This document shows positions 1-9,743 of a DNA stretch of 64,000 bases, piece by piece. The position numbers were made by a program, and so were the translations under genes. The notes under the pieces were generated by a model, which saw nothing but the letters and a program-made list of their open reading frames with translations, ran no database searches and was not told where the DNA came from. Position 1 is the stretch's first letter; each line of letters starts with the position of its first letter. Source of the stretch: Halorubrum sp. Atlit-26R (GTDB taxonomy: Archaea > Halobacteriota > Halobacteria > Halobacteriales > Haloferacaceae); contig NZ_QPLT01000004.1 in NCBI RefSeq assembly GCF_003666015.1, positions 62,001 to 126,000 of the forward strand, read 5' to 3'.

Positions 1-2
1 CG

Positions 3-2708
3 ACGGCTGTCCCTACAGCAAGCGTCTATGAGTTCGATTTCAGATCCACACATGATACCCGGTTCCTAACGTTAGCTGGCACTACCGGTGGCGGGACGAT
101 CGAAGCGCTCCGATCAATTGCTCGCGGGATGCGAAGCTACCACGACGAGTGGACGGGCACCCGGAAAACAGAATTCGAGGAAACACATTCACCTGAAGAA
201 GTTGGGGCATTTGAGGAGGATGCCGAGGCATTCCGTGAGGTAGAAATTGATCGCTTTGAGGCCGGTATTGAGATGCTGGCTGATGATAACGAGGCGAAAA
301 GAGCATTCCAGCTCATGAATCGAGTTAACCATCGAGTCCACAGTGAACTTGCAACTGATGAAGGATTCGATGGATGGCGACTCTTCCAACTCGTTTATAT
401 TGTCTCTAATCTCCCAGATATTGTCGCTCGTGATCCTGCAGATCGCCGAGATAGGTACGAAACGGACTTCAGCGATGATGCTGACGTACTGTGGTTCCCG
501 ACTGGGGGCGGGAAAACAGAGGCATACCTCGGGATTGTCCTTACTACCCTTTTCTTTGACCGTATTCGAGGGAAGGACCGCGGTGTTTCTGCCTGGATTC
601 GGTTCCCCCTTCGATTACTTTCTTCACAGCAGAAATCACGGTTCCTAAAGGCTCTCCTGGTCGCAGAAGAATTCCGCCGAGCAGATGGGGGCCCAAATTC
701 TGAAGAGTTTGGATTGAACGGAAGCGGTGATGAATTCTCTCTTGGGTTCTTCGTCGGTGGTCAAGATACTCCTAATTCTATCGGTGATGACAAAAGAGAA
801 CTATACCTTTCTCGGCAGCAGGCTGTCGAAAATGATTGTCAAGTTGTGTCAACTTGTCCCCTCTGTGACTCTGAGGTCAGAGTAGAGTTTGATGAAGCAA
901 GAAATCTAGTAGAACACTTCTGTACAGGAGAAGATTGCGTTGGTCGCCTCCCACTCTATGTCGTCGACCATGACGTGTATCGTTATCTGCCGTCAGTTCT
1001 GCTTGGATCTCTGGATAAGGTCTCTGTGATGGGGTTCCAGCCCCGTTTTACGAATATTTTCGGCAATATGACTACTCAGTGTTCTGCTCACGGCCCAGGT
1101 TACAGCGATAGATGTCCAGAAAAAGATGTTTGTGAAGAATCGGACAATCTGTCAGAATTAGATCCTGGAACACGAGCAGACCGGGATGCCACATACTTTG
1201 ACCCAATTCCGTCTCTTCACCTCGTTGACGAGGTACACCTCCTGAATGAAGAACTCGGAACATTTGCTGGCCACTACGAAACGGCATACCTGGAATTCTG
1301 TAAGCTGGCCAGTGCCTGGCAAGACCAAGATGAGCCAGGCATTGAGGGCGGTATTGAGCCGAAAGTTCTCACCTCAACAGCGACGATCTCGAAATACAAA
1401 CGCCAGATACAAAATCTGTTCCAGAAGGACGCGATTCGATTCCCTCAGGACGGGCCTAAACTTCGAGAAACGTACTATGGTGAGCTTAGCGAAAGCGAGG
1501 TCGAGCGAGAATTCGGTGGTGTCACACCGAACAATCGGACCCACCTCTATGCTGTTCTTGACTTTATCAAGCAGTACCACGAGAATATCCGTGATTACCA
1601 GGATGCGACTTCAGAGGAGGTAGTTCGAGATACGATAAAAACGTCATACAGCCTTCGTTCAGGAACATCGAAGTCTGAGATTGCAGAATCGGACATCGAT
1701 CGACTCATCGACGAAGCTGGTTGGACGGACTCATTTGATGCTGAAATACAGACCGATATTCTGGATAAATACGAGACATCGCTTGTATACTTCACAAATA
1801 AACGAGAGAAGGACACATATCGGAATAGCATCGGAAAGCAAATCGCCGACGAGATGGCTTCAGAGGGTTACAACCGGCCTCTCAATACCCAACAATTGAC
1901 CGCTGATACGCAGGGGACAGGAGTACTTGATACCCTCCTTGATCCTCCTGAAGAGTTCGAAAACCGGACTGATACAATTCCGTGTACGTCATTCGTCGGT
2001 CACGGTATCGATAATCCACGGTTTAATTTCATGGTCTTCTTTGGATATCCGTCACAGACGTTCCAGTATATCCAAGCCTCTTCTCGTGTCGGACGCTCCA
2101 GTGGGACCCCTGGATTTGTCATTGATTTCTTTAGGCCGTTCGACCAGCGAGATCGCCATCGATACAAATACTTTGAGATACTTCATGAGCACCTTGACCG
2201 CTCTGTTGAGCCTGTTGCAATCGACCGATGGGCCAAATTTGGTGCGGAACAGACCTTCCCAGGCATTCTCAAGAGTGTCCTCCTACAATACTATCGTCCA
2301 AAATACTACTGGCATTCGACTGGTGGAGAGCAATCAATGTTTGTCAATGAAGATGGCGAAGAAGAACGATTGAATGTACAGACTGCGGATCATTTCTATG
2401 AGATAATGAATCGTGATGCCAAATATCCAGATGTTACCAAGGAAGAAATGATTGAGATGGTTGAACGACTCTATGGAACTGATACGGCATCACGATCTAT
2501 TGAGCATATTCGGACGTATCTAGAATCGGAAACACGGCGTCTGTGGGCAATCTGGAATAACGAACTCGGAAGTGAGATGAACACTCCTGGGTTCCCGCGC
2601 GATGAAGGTCCTATGCGTAACCTCCGGGACATTGGCGATCAAGGATCTGTTCGACCGTTCGATGACACAGATGATTTCCTTGACGCACTCGTTCGAGGTG
2701 GTCAATAA
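3..2708 (+). CDS. drmA: DISARM helicase DrmA (5' end outside window)
   Basis: Helicase subunit of the DISARM anti-phage system, which acts on incoming DNA together with DrmB. The frame is open to the left edge of the window with no stop, so the ATG at 129 is only an internal Met and the gene is truncated here. A Walker A motif (PTGGGKTEAYLG) lies near nt 498-533 and a DExH box (VDEVHLL) near nt 1222-1242. A C-terminal helicase motif reads SSRVGRSSGTPGFVIDFF near nt 2077-2130. The stop overlaps the drmB start (TAATG). Codon use is AT-richer than in the core genome. The family call rests on the helicase motifs plus the drmB and drmC neighbours; other SF2 helicases with DUF1998 partners are the alternative. 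Confidence 0.85.
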   Translation, partial: TAVPTASVYEFDFRSTHDTRFLTLAGTTGGGTIEALRSIARGMRSYHDEWTGTRKTEFEETHSPEEVGAFEEDAEAFREVEIDRFEAGIEMLADDNEAKRAFQLMNRVNHRVHSELATDEGFDGWRLFQLVYIVSNLPDIVARDPADRRDRYETDFSDDADVLWFPTGGGKTEAYLGIVLTTLFFDRIRGKDRGVSAWIRFPLRLLSSQQKSRFLKALLVAEEFRRADGGPNSEEFGLNGSGDEFSLGFFVGGQDTPNSIGDDKRELYLSRQQAVENDCQVVSTCPLCDSEVRVEFDEARNLVEHFCTGEDCVGRLPLYVVDHDVYRYLPSVLLGSLDKVSVMGFQPRFTNIFGNMTTQCSAHGPGYSDRCPEKDVCEESDNLSELDPGTRADRDATYFDPIPSLHLVDEVHLLNEELGTFAGHYETAYLEFCKLASAWQDQDEPGIEGGIEPKVLTSTATISKYKRQIQNLFQKDAIRFPQDGPKLRETYYGELSESEVEREFGGVTPNNRTHLYAVLDFIKQYHENIRDYQDATSEEVVRDTIKTSYSLRSGTSKSEIAESDIDRLIDEAGWTDSFDAEIQTDILDKYETSLVYFTNKREKDTYRNSIGKQIADEMASEGYNRPLNTQQLTADTQGTGVLDTLLDPPEEFENRTDTIPCTSFVGHGIDNPRFNFMVFFGYPSQTFQYIQASSRVGRSSGTPGFVIDFFRPFDQRDRHRYKYFEILHEHLDRSVEPVAIDRWAKFGAEQTFPGILKSVLLQYYRPKYYWHSTGGEQSMFVNEDGEEERLNVQTADHFYEIMNRDAKYPDVTKEEMIEMVERLYGTDTASRSIEHIRTYLESETRRLWAIWNNELGSEMNTPGFPRDEGPMRNLRDIGDQGSVRPFDDTDDFLDALVRGGQ

Positions 2709-4717
2709 TGGTCGAGGAAATGGATCGGTCTCTCTCTAAATTCCTTTATGAGTTTCTTCCAGGAAACACGCTGAACCACGCCCATATTCAGGCAAGTGGA
2801 CGAATCAGGAGTGTAAATCAACGAACAAAAGCGGGACAATATGTTGAACTCGAAGCTCCAGAAGATTTCCTCATTGGGCGAGTAAAGGAACATCTCTATA
2901 GATGGCCAAATTCAGAAGAGTTACTCGACATCGATCTCTACGATGATGTCGATATTGTTGTTCCTGGAGGGGCGGTCTACCATACCTATCCGAGAACGTT
3001 TGAGTGTCCACAGTGTGGTATGTTCATTCGGTTTGATTACGAAGATGAGCGCGAAATTGCGAGTCTAGACTCTGATAGCCTCTTTTCATGTGATAACTGT
3101 GACGCCAAATTGTCTGTCACAGATCAGCTTCCATTCGTCGCGATCTGTGAATGTGGGGCAATAGACCAACTCTGGGCCCCGACACACTCACATGATGGGA
3201 CAGAGCTCAATATGAAATTGGACCGTCCCACCACTCGGATGTCTAGCTGGGAATGGCACTGTGTCCACCCTGGCTGTTCAGAGTCAAGACCATTCATGGC
3301 CACTCCGGTGAGTTGTCCGGATCCAGCCTGTGATAATGACGATCTAATGATCACGAACCACACTGACTCGAGTGCTTTCTATCCCCAATCTGAAGACTTT
3401 GTGAATGCGCAGGAGGGACTAGAGAACATTGATCGAACTCGGTATCGTGCGAAGGTTATCAGTGACTATGTGCTTGCGACAGATATCCAATATCCGAGTG
3501 AAAGTGAAATCAAGAAAAAAGCAGCTGAACTCTTAGGAGGGACTGAAGAGTTCATGCTGGCTGATGAGGATGAAGAACGTCGTGCACGAGAGCAAGCAAA
3601 AACAGCACTCCTTCCAGATAGAGAAGAGCATCGCAGGCACATCAAGGATTGGTTAGAGAATAGATCTGGTTTCGATGATCGACAAAAAGCCAGTCTCACG
3701 CAGGAATGTTATGAATATCTGAGTCTGACTAAAAATGACGAATACCGGCCAACGGGTGATTACACCGCGAATTCGATTCAGGAATTGATTGAATCTCCGG
3801 AGAAGACTCACCTCACAGAATCGACATTATCGTCATATCGTGATATTCTCAACTCACTCAATATCGAGGAGCTTCACTTGATCGAAGATATTCCACTGAC
3901 AACAGTCACTTATGGATACACACGGGTCAAATCTGAGCCTCAAAATGTGAGAGATGCTATTGACACTGAGGCAAGTCCTGCTCAGAATGACGATCCTGAT
4001 ATGGCTAATCCGTCTGATCCTGAGCAAGTCGACCTACAGCTCAACACATTTACGACACAGAGTGATCCGTTCCCGACGTTCTATGCCCAAGAAATGAAAG
4101 CAGAGGGCGTCTTGGTCAAATTAGATCCTGAGTTCATATTAGACTGGTTAGTCGAAAACAACGTCATTACAGATAAAAATCGTCCGAGCCCAGACGATGC
4201 TCGAATGTGGTTCGTGGATCGTATAGCCGCTCCTAGTCGATATGAGAGCTTAGTGGATGAGCAAGATAAAACTCACTTACGGACTAATGAGAGACAATGT
4301 ATCTCGCGGCACGTCTATTCGTTGATCAACACCTATGCTCACGTATTCATGAACACAATGGGGAGCTTGTCGGGACACCAGCGTGAAAGCTTGGTTGAGC
4401 GGCTTATGCCACACACCCTTTCGTTCCTCGTCTACAAACGCCCAGACACAGATCAAGCCCTCGGCACTGTGTTAACGCTATTTGAAGAGCGATTTGAGCA
4501 GTTCTATACGCAGCTTCAGGAACAAGCGACCTGCCCTCTTGATCGGGTCTGCTATGCGGATGAAAATGGAGCTTGTGAGCATTGTCTCTACCTACCAACA
4601 ATGTCGACAGATAATACGAATCACAACCTTGGACGGGCAACCCTCTTCGGTGGTCGGTTTGACGAAGGGAAACCCGGGCTCAACGAGCAGGAGATAAACG
4701 GCTATCTCTCTCTTTGA
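2708..4717 (+). CDS. drmB: DISARM DUF1998 protein DrmB
   Basis: 669-residue protein that in DISARM works with DrmA as the core complex. Zinc-binding pairs are visible: CPQCG and CDNC near residues 100-125, CECG near 150, and a Cys-rich stretch near 180-215. The C-terminus carries the DUF1998-type cluster CPLDRVCY...CEHCLYLP near residues 615-640. The start codon overlaps the drmA stop by one base and the stop is one base before drmC, so drmA-drmB-drmC is a tight operon. No nuclease or helicase motif is visible. The role is known from the family, not from this sequence. Confidence 0.85.
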   Translation: MVEEMDRSLSKFLYEFLPGNTLNHAHIQASGRIRSVNQRTKAGQYVELEAPEDFLIGRVKEHLYRWPNSEELLDIDLYDDVDIVVPGGAVYHTYPRTFECPQCGMFIRFDYEDEREIASLDSDSLFSCDNCDAKLSVTDQLPFVAICECGAIDQLWAPTHSHDGTELNMKLDRPTTRMSSWEWHCVHPGCSESRPFMATPVSCPDPACDNDDLMITNHTDSSAFYPQSEDFVNAQEGLENIDRTRYRAKVISDYVLATDIQYPSESEIKKKAAELLGGTEEFMLADEDEERRAREQAKTALLPDREEHRRHIKDWLENRSGFDDRQKASLTQECYEYLSLTKNDEYRPTGDYTANSIQELIESPEKTHLTESTLSSYRDILNSLNIEELHLIEDIPLTTVTYGYTRVKSEPQNVRDAIDTEASPAQNDDPDMANPSDPEQVDLQLNTFTTQSDPFPTFYAQEMKAEGVLVKLDPEFILDWLVENNVITDKNRPSPDDARMWFVDRIAAPSRYESLVDEQDKTHLRTNERQCISRHVYSLINTYAHVFMNTMGSLSGHQRESLVERLMPHTLSFLVYKRPDTDQALGTVLTLFEERFEQFYTQLQEQATCPLDRVCYADENGACEHCLYLPTMSTDNTNHNLGRATLFGGRFDEGKPGLNEQEINGYLSL

Positions 4718-4718
4718 C

Positions 4719-5585
4719 ATGGTCGACTATAACGGATCAATAGAGAGAGAACTACTTGTTGAGACAGCGTCAATATTCCTGAATCTGTCTGGATCGTACG
4801 ACTACGAGGTTGTTGGAACTACTCTCCGATATCTTCAACAGCAGAATACGGGGGTGAATATCGGTAGTCTGCGCAACGAACTTGAAATCAAGGCGCCTAA
4901 TCACGAAATAGAACAGTTGCTCGAGCACCTCCGTTATCATAGATACATTGGTTCAGACGCAGTTCGTACCCGAACACGTACCCTCCCGACAGTAGGGTAT
5001 ACCGCGGAGCTGCTCCAGCAGCGTCAAGAAATCTCACCCCCAGTCGATCTGTTGGGGACCTTTCCTGACGATGATGCACTTGCCACAGACGGGTTCAATG
5101 ACCTACTTACAGGAGTGCTAGACATAATCAAGAATGCATCCTCGCACGTCTGGATTGTCAGCCCGTTTCTTTCTGATGAAGCTTTTGAGCGGTTACGGCC
5201 TGCATTGTTATCAGCAGCCGACCGTGGCAGTTCGATATCCCTAGTAACGCGATATCTCACCTATGGTGGGGAAGATGGAGAGTTCAACCGGGAGTTCACA
5301 CACCATTTGCTAGATTCTCCTTGTGGTAACAGTGTCAGACTATATGAATATATCAACGATGAGAGCTGGTCAACCTTCCATGCCAAGGTTGTGGCTACCG
5401 ATCAGGAGGAGGCTTATCTCGGAACTGCAAACGTAACCGGGCAAGGTTTTCTTTCAAATCTAGAGCTAGGAGTCAGATTCGAAAGAGCTGCTGCCAGGGA
5501 ACTAATTACATTGCTCGAATCGCTTCGAGGATCAGACCATTTCCACCAAGTTGAACGAGTAGCCGGCAGATTCGATCGTAAGTAG
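4719..5585 (+). CDS. drmC: DISARM phospholipase D-like protein DrmC
   Basis: 288-residue PLD-superfamily protein. One HKD motif is clear (FHAKVVATDQEEAYLGTAN, about residues 221-240), followed by a Gly- and Asn-rich stretch. The first half (to about residue 110) looks like a winged-helix region without a recognised motif. In studied DISARM systems DrmC is less essential than DrmA and DrmB. It is the last gene of the rightward drmABC operon and converges on drmMII, with only 7 bases between the two stops. A single HKD suggests a dimeric active site, by analogy with other PLD nucleases. Confidence 0.82.
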   Translation: MVDYNGSIERELLVETASIFLNLSGSYDYEVVGTTLRYLQQQNTGVNIGSLRNELEIKAPNHEIEQLLEHLRYHRYIGSDAVRTRTRTLPTVGYTAELLQQRQEISPPVDLLGTFPDDDALATDGFNDLLTGVLDIIKNASSHVWIVSPFLSDEAFERLRPALLSAADRGSSISLVTRYLTYGGEDGEFNREFTHHLLDSPCGNSVRLYEYINDESWSTFHAKVVATDQEEAYLGTANVTGQGFLSNLELGVRFERAAARELITLLESLRGSDHFHQVERVAGRFDRK

Positions 5586-5592
5586 AGATCTT

Positions 5593-7641
5593 CTAGTTGT
5601 GATTAGCCTGAGAGGTTAGCAAATCCTTCTGAATGTGGTTCCGAACCTCTGTCAACTCGGCATCTATATCGAATGGTGAGGCGGAAACCAAGTTCGGAAA
5701 TGGATATGTACAGAGGATCTCCGGGGCACCAGATTCAGAATTTTGAATGTTAGTGTGAGTAGAGGGAGTTCTGATGTCGTATCGAAGTTCCCGGAGTCTT
5801 TCCAACGTACTTACCAGCGCTGGCCGCGGTATACCCGTACTATTCGCGATTTCACTAATGGAGAAGTATCGATTACAATGGTCTTCATTTGAGAAGAATT
5901 CTACAGCCCTGCGTAGTGGGCTTTCAGATATCTCCGTGAACGAGATCTGGGTTGAGAAATTGCTAGGAGCACATGAATAGTGCCCGACAACACTCATTAG
6001 TTGCTCATAATCGGTGCGTGCCCTGATGTCTTCTATCAGAACCCCCCAAATCGAAAATAGATCTGGCACTCGGACACCCTCAGCTACCACTTCGATTTCG
6101 GCAGCCTCAATCGCAGGTAATAGATAACCCTCGTCGGATACTAGCTCGAGTTCAATCGTTCCTCCGGCGGTATCATTCCCACCAATTATATTCACTGAGA
6201 GGGTTCCATCGGTCACTCGAGACTCTACTAGATACTGACGTTCTCGTAACTCTTCGTAAAAGCATCCCCCCTCAAGTAGTTCGATTATGTTCCCCAAATC
6301 GAATTCATACTCTCGAGGGGTAATCCGTTCTGGATCAACCTCTTCATCAACTTCCGCTCGGTCACCGAGCCGCTTCTGAGCTCGCTGAGTGCGCACCCTC
6401 AACGGAGTCCGCTTCCTGCTCCGGAAGTTTAGTTCGGCATCATCGGAAAGTTCCTCAGGAACAGCCTGTTCAGACAGGGTCTGGTACGGAAGGAAGGGAC
6501 TTTCCCATTCCATTTCCGGAATCCAGTCAAACAGTTGCGCAGCCATACTGCGTGCGAGGACGCACGCCATCCTTGGCGGGACCGAATTGCCAATCTGCCT
6601 AACTACCTTCGAGTAGCTGCCAGCCAGCTGGTAATCATCGGGGAAGGACTGTAGTCGTTTCAATTCCGACTCGGTGAAGCGCCTGTTGTCCCAATGGAAC
6701 GGTCCATTTGCTCCCCCGGGTTGAGCTTTTAGTGTTCTAACCGGCTCACCCGGAATCGCCTTGTAGAGGAAGTCTGAAAACCGCGACCTCCAAGCGAACC
6801 TTGGATTAGGATGGCCCAGTTTCTCAGTGAAGAAGCTGTAATTGAGGCCTGGAGGAACTTCCGGCAATAAATCGGCATATTTCGAATTCATGGAGTACTT
6901 ATCACCACTTACATCAACTGAGAGGTCAGACAACGCGTCCCCGGCAGTGTTTAGCGTAGGGCCCCCGCCAGATTCTGGGCCATGTGTTGGCTTCGGAAAG
7001 TGGAATCCGTGGTTAGTTTCCTTTCTAACCCCGACTATGAACGTTCTTATCCGGTGTTGAGGAACGCCATAATCGGCAGTATCCAGAGTTTTGGGCTTTA
7101 CTTTGTAACCCGCATCTTTGAAGGCTTGCTTGATTGGTTCCCAATCCTCATCATTTGAGGTTATTCCGTAGACGTTCTCGAAGAGAAACGCAGAGGGTTC
7201 CCATTCCTCCAGTAAATCGCAGTAGGCCAGAAACAATTGTCCCTCCTCACTCTCTGTACCGTTTGTGCCCCCCGTTCTGCGAGCAGCTGCAGAAAACGGT
7301 TGGCAAGGTGGACCACCGACGAGAATGTCAGGGTCTACATCGAGGTTTTCGTCGGCAGTCCCTTCTTGAAGTTGTTTAACAAACTCTACGATGTCCCGGT
7401 CAACGATAGTCGCTTTTGTATCGAACCAATCCTCCTTGTTCTCGCGAAGTGTTCTGATCGCAGTCGAGTCATTATCGAGGTGAAATACAGTTTGAAATAT
7501 TGGGGGCAGGGCGAAACCTAAGTCGAGCCCTCCTGCTCCTGAAAACACGCTTGCTACTCGAAATTTCGAATTAGCGGGTAACGTCACCGTTGTTGTAGAC
7601 TCTGGACACGTGCCAATAGTTGTTACTCTCCTCAGATCCAT
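5593..7641 (-). CDS. drmMII: DISARM cytosine-C5 DNA methyltransferase DrmMII
   Basis: 682-residue DNA (cytosine-5) methyltransferase that would mark host DNA for DISARM. Motif I (FSGAGGLDLGF) is at residues 33-43 and motif IV (GGPPCQPFS) carries the catalytic Cys at residue 113. Motif VI follows (FENV), and motif VIII (PQHRIRTFIVG) is near residue 200. The motif IX/X region (RRFTESELKRLQSFP ... IGNSVPP) is near residues 325-360. After residue 380 there is a C-terminal extension of about 300 residues with a predicted winged-helix segment (ISEIANSTGIPRPALVSTL) near 600. It is convergent with drmC. The family's usual length is shorter, so the extension may aid target recognition. The presence of drmMII rather than drmMI/drmD points to class 2. 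Confidence 0.88.
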   Translation of the reverse strand: MDLRRVTTIGTCPESTTTVTLPANSKFRVASVFSGAGGLDLGFALPPIFQTVFHLDNDSTAIRTLRENKEDWFDTKATIVDRDIVEFVKQLQEGTADENLDVDPDILVGGPPCQPFSAAARRTGGTNGTESEEGQLFLAYCDLLEEWEPSAFLFENVYGITSNDEDWEPIKQAFKDAGYKVKPKTLDTADYGVPQHRIRTFIVGVRKETNHGFHFPKPTHGPESGGGPTLNTAGDALSDLSVDVSGDKYSMNSKYADLLPEVPPGLNYSFFTEKLGHPNPRFAWRSRFSDFLYKAIPGEPVRTLKAQPGGANGPFHWDNRRFTESELKRLQSFPDDYQLAGSYSKVVRQIGNSVPPRMACVLARSMAAQLFDWIPEMEWESPFLPYQTLSEQAVPEELSDDAELNFRSRKRTPLRVRTQRAQKRLGDRAEVDEEVDPERITPREYEFDLGNIIELLEGGCFYEELRERQYLVESRVTDGTLSVNIIGGNDTAGGTIELELVSDEGYLLPAIEAAEIEVVAEGVRVPDLFSIWGVLIEDIRARTDYEQLMSVVGHYSCAPSNFSTQISFTEISESPLRRAVEFFSNEDHCNRYFSISEIANSTGIPRPALVSTLERLRELRYDIRTPSTHTNIQNSESGAPEILCTYPFPNLVSASPFDIDAELTEVRNHIQKDLLTSQANHN

Positions 7642-7734
7642 TCATTCAGGGAAGGCAGACGCCTAGTTAGAGTCGATGATTGTGAGGGCAGACTCGAGTT
7701 CGTCCGTGTCTGGTATACTTGAGAGACAAATGCC

Positions 7735-8907
7735 TCAGGTTTGATCCCAGAAGCCCGCGTCGCCGTACTCGACTCGGACTACGTCCTGACGCCCTTCGAC
7801 TTCCGCCTCAATCTGTTCTCGATCGTCTCCGGTGATACCCTCGATTTCGGTGGTAGTGACTGGGCCGTATTCGCCGACGAGCTGGTTGAGAGTCGATGAG
7901 CCGCCGACAGGCAAGACGTCGTTGTCGAGCAAGACGCTATAAACATGACCGTATTCGAGGTGACCGCTCCACGAGATCTCGTGGTCTCCAACCGTTGCCT
8001 GTATGATCGGCATCGTCTCGAACTCACCTATATCGTCGATATCCCCGTACCAGTTTTCGTCGAACTCGTCGGTGTCGAATCCGACATCGCCTGCGAGTTC
8101 GATGAGCAGGTCACGATCTTCGATATTTCGACCTTCGACTAACGCGGCGATCCGGAGACGGCGAAGGTAATCCCGAAAGATATCCTGGTCCAGTTCTTGG
8201 GCGACGTGAAGCGCACTCGTTGATAGCTTTGTGTCGTCGGGAAGTTCGACGACCTGAGTGTAGGGCATGTCGTACCGGGAAGACCCCCAGTCGTTGCTGT
8301 CGAGTTCACGTGGTGTGAAGAGCTTGTAGGAGAGGTCGAAACTCAGGCCGAAGTCCTGTTCCAACTTCTTGAGGACGGGTTCGATACCCCAGCCTGTTGC
8401 GTCCCAGGCGTCGGTGTAGATGACCAGTTCGGCTTCCTGGGGCTCCTGGTCGTCATCTTCCTCCTCTTCCTCATCGACGTCCTGTTGATCCCCTTCCTCC
8501 GATCTCTCAGGTTGCTCTGGTTCCGGGGGTTCGTGTTCTGCTTCAGGCTCGGTGTCCTCAGGTGGTTCTGATTCGTTAGTCTCGTCGCCCCCCGATTCTT
8601 TCTCTTCCTCTTCGGTCTCTTCTGGGTCTTTCGTCTCCCCGCTGGAGGATCCTCCGCCTGCTGCGCCTCCGCCTGTTGCGGCAGCCCCACCGACTGCTGC
8701 TCCCCCGCCTCCAGAGGCGGCACCACCGCCACCTACAGCAGCGCCGGCAGCTTCTCCCGCTGCGCCAGCCCCACTGGAGTTATCATCGGAGGACCCCTCG
8801 TCCACCGACTGATCCCCGATCGTGGTCTGTTCCGGAGGGATCCCTTCGTCGTCATCGTCGCCGTCGTCCGTGTCGTTGCTACTGCCGCTACCGCCTATTC
8901 CCATCAT
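7735..8907 (-). CDS. DsbA-fold protein lacking CxxC, with long low-complexity N-terminus
   Basis: 390 residues in three parts. Residues 1-91 are Gly/Ala/Ser-rich. Residues about 92-155 are almost all Glu, Asp, Pro, Ser and Thr. From about 157 there is a thioredoxin-like region resembling the DsbA/FrnE family: VIYTDAWDATGWGIEPVLKK, and later a typical helical insertion (LRRLRIAALVEGRNIEDRDL). In the family the first segment carries CPWC; here the same place reads DATG, so no disulfide redox site exists. Its start overlaps the stop of the upstream gene (ATGA) and it lies 93 bases upstream of drmMII on the same strand. Function is unknown; a scaffold or sensing role is only a guess. Confidence 0.6.
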   Translation of the reverse strand: MMGIGGSGSSNDTDDGDDDDEGIPPEQTTIGDQSVDEGSSDDNSSGAGAAGEAAGAAVGGGGAASGGGGAAVGGAAATGGGAAGGGSSSGETKDPEETEEEEKESGGDETNESEPPEDTEPEAEHEPPEPEQPERSEEGDQQDVDEEEEEDDDQEPQEAELVIYTDAWDATGWGIEPVLKKLEQDFGLSFDLSYKLFTPRELDSNDWGSSRYDMPYTQVVELPDDTKLSTSALHVAQELDQDIFRDYLRRLRIAALVEGRNIEDRDLLIELAGDVGFDTDEFDENWYGDIDDIGEFETMPIIQATVGDHEISWSGHLEYGHVYSVLLDNDVLPVGGSSTLNQLVGEYGPVTTTEIEGITGDDREQIEAEVEGRQDVVRVEYGDAGFWDQT

Positions 8908-9743
8908 TGTTGAGTCACCGTGGGTTTGTCAAGTAGAGTCGTCTCGAGGTCATCCCTCCAGTCGACGAACTGATCTTCAACGAACTGCCCGTCTACCTTA
9001 CATTCCTTCGCGAACTGTACGATCCCGCACGTGCCCGTGACCTGCGGTGGGAACCGCTCCAAGTGGTTCTCGCTCAACCGGGCGATCATGAAGATATTCT
9101 CGGCACCGATTACGTCGATGAGGTTCTGTAAGTGGTTGAGGAGTTTCCGGATGTAGTTCCCGTTGTTCGTGTACTGCTTGGTGTAGAACGCGAAGTTCGT
9201 GAACCCGTGTCGCTCGTAGCAGTCACGAAGGTCTTCGTAGTGCCATCGGTACATCCCCTTTGCGAGTGGGAGGACCGAGACATCCCAGTCGTGCTCCGCG
9301 ATGGTGTCAATCACCCAGTCGAGGCGACGGATGAACGCCTGAATCCCGTGTCGTTGGGAATTTTCGGAGCGATCCCAGTAGACGGTCCCTGCGTCGGGAA
9401 TGTAAATCGCCGGCTGGATGTGTTCCAGCAAATGACGGATGTCGTCACGCTGCCGGGAGTAAATGTCTATGTCGGGGTCTGTTGCGGTAACGATCGGAAC
9501 TTGCCAATCCTCTAAAACAGCATGTATTGTCCCATGGTCTCGGATAATCTTCTCTGCGTCCGTGACGTTGAACACGACGTATTGGACGTAGACATTCCCG
9601 GCGAGGAACGCTCTGAACGCGTCAGTTGACTCGTAACGGAGAGTAACGCCTTCGGGGAACGTGTCTACCAGCTGCGTAACAGTGGCAGTGTACAGGGTTT
9701 GCTGGACTCTACCGTCGCTCTGGGGCGCTAAATGCGAGCTCAC
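8904..9743 (-). CDS. TIM-barrel-like protein resembling TGT/DpdA fold
   Basis: 279-residue protein. Regularly spaced strand-helix units resemble the tRNA-guanine transglycosylase superfamily: a central DVSVLPLAKGMYRWHYEDL, then FAFYTK, then IFMIARLSENHLERFPP. I do not see a clear catalytic Asp pair or the zinc site of true TGT, so the fold assignment is tentative. Haloarchaeal genomes carry similar proteins annotated as an unknown family (possibly DUF6610). It is the first gene of a leftward pair with the DsbA-fold gene (4-base overlap), and drmMII follows 93 bases after that gene. It may be a DNA-modification or defence accessory; this is inference from position. Confidence 0.5.
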   Translation of the reverse strand: MSSHLAPQSDGRVQQTLYTATVTQLVDTFPEGVTLRYESTDAFRAFLAGNVYVQYVVFNVTDAEKIIRDHGTIHAVLEDWQVPIVTATDPDIDIYSRQRDDIRHLLEHIQPAIYIPDAGTVYWDRSENSQRHGIQAFIRRLDWVIDTIAEHDWDVSVLPLAKGMYRWHYEDLRDCYERHGFTNFAFYTKQYTNNGNYIRKLLNHLQNLIDVIGAENIFMIARLSENHLERFPPQVTGTCGIVQFAKECKVDGQFVEDQFVDWRDDLETTLLDKPTVTQQ

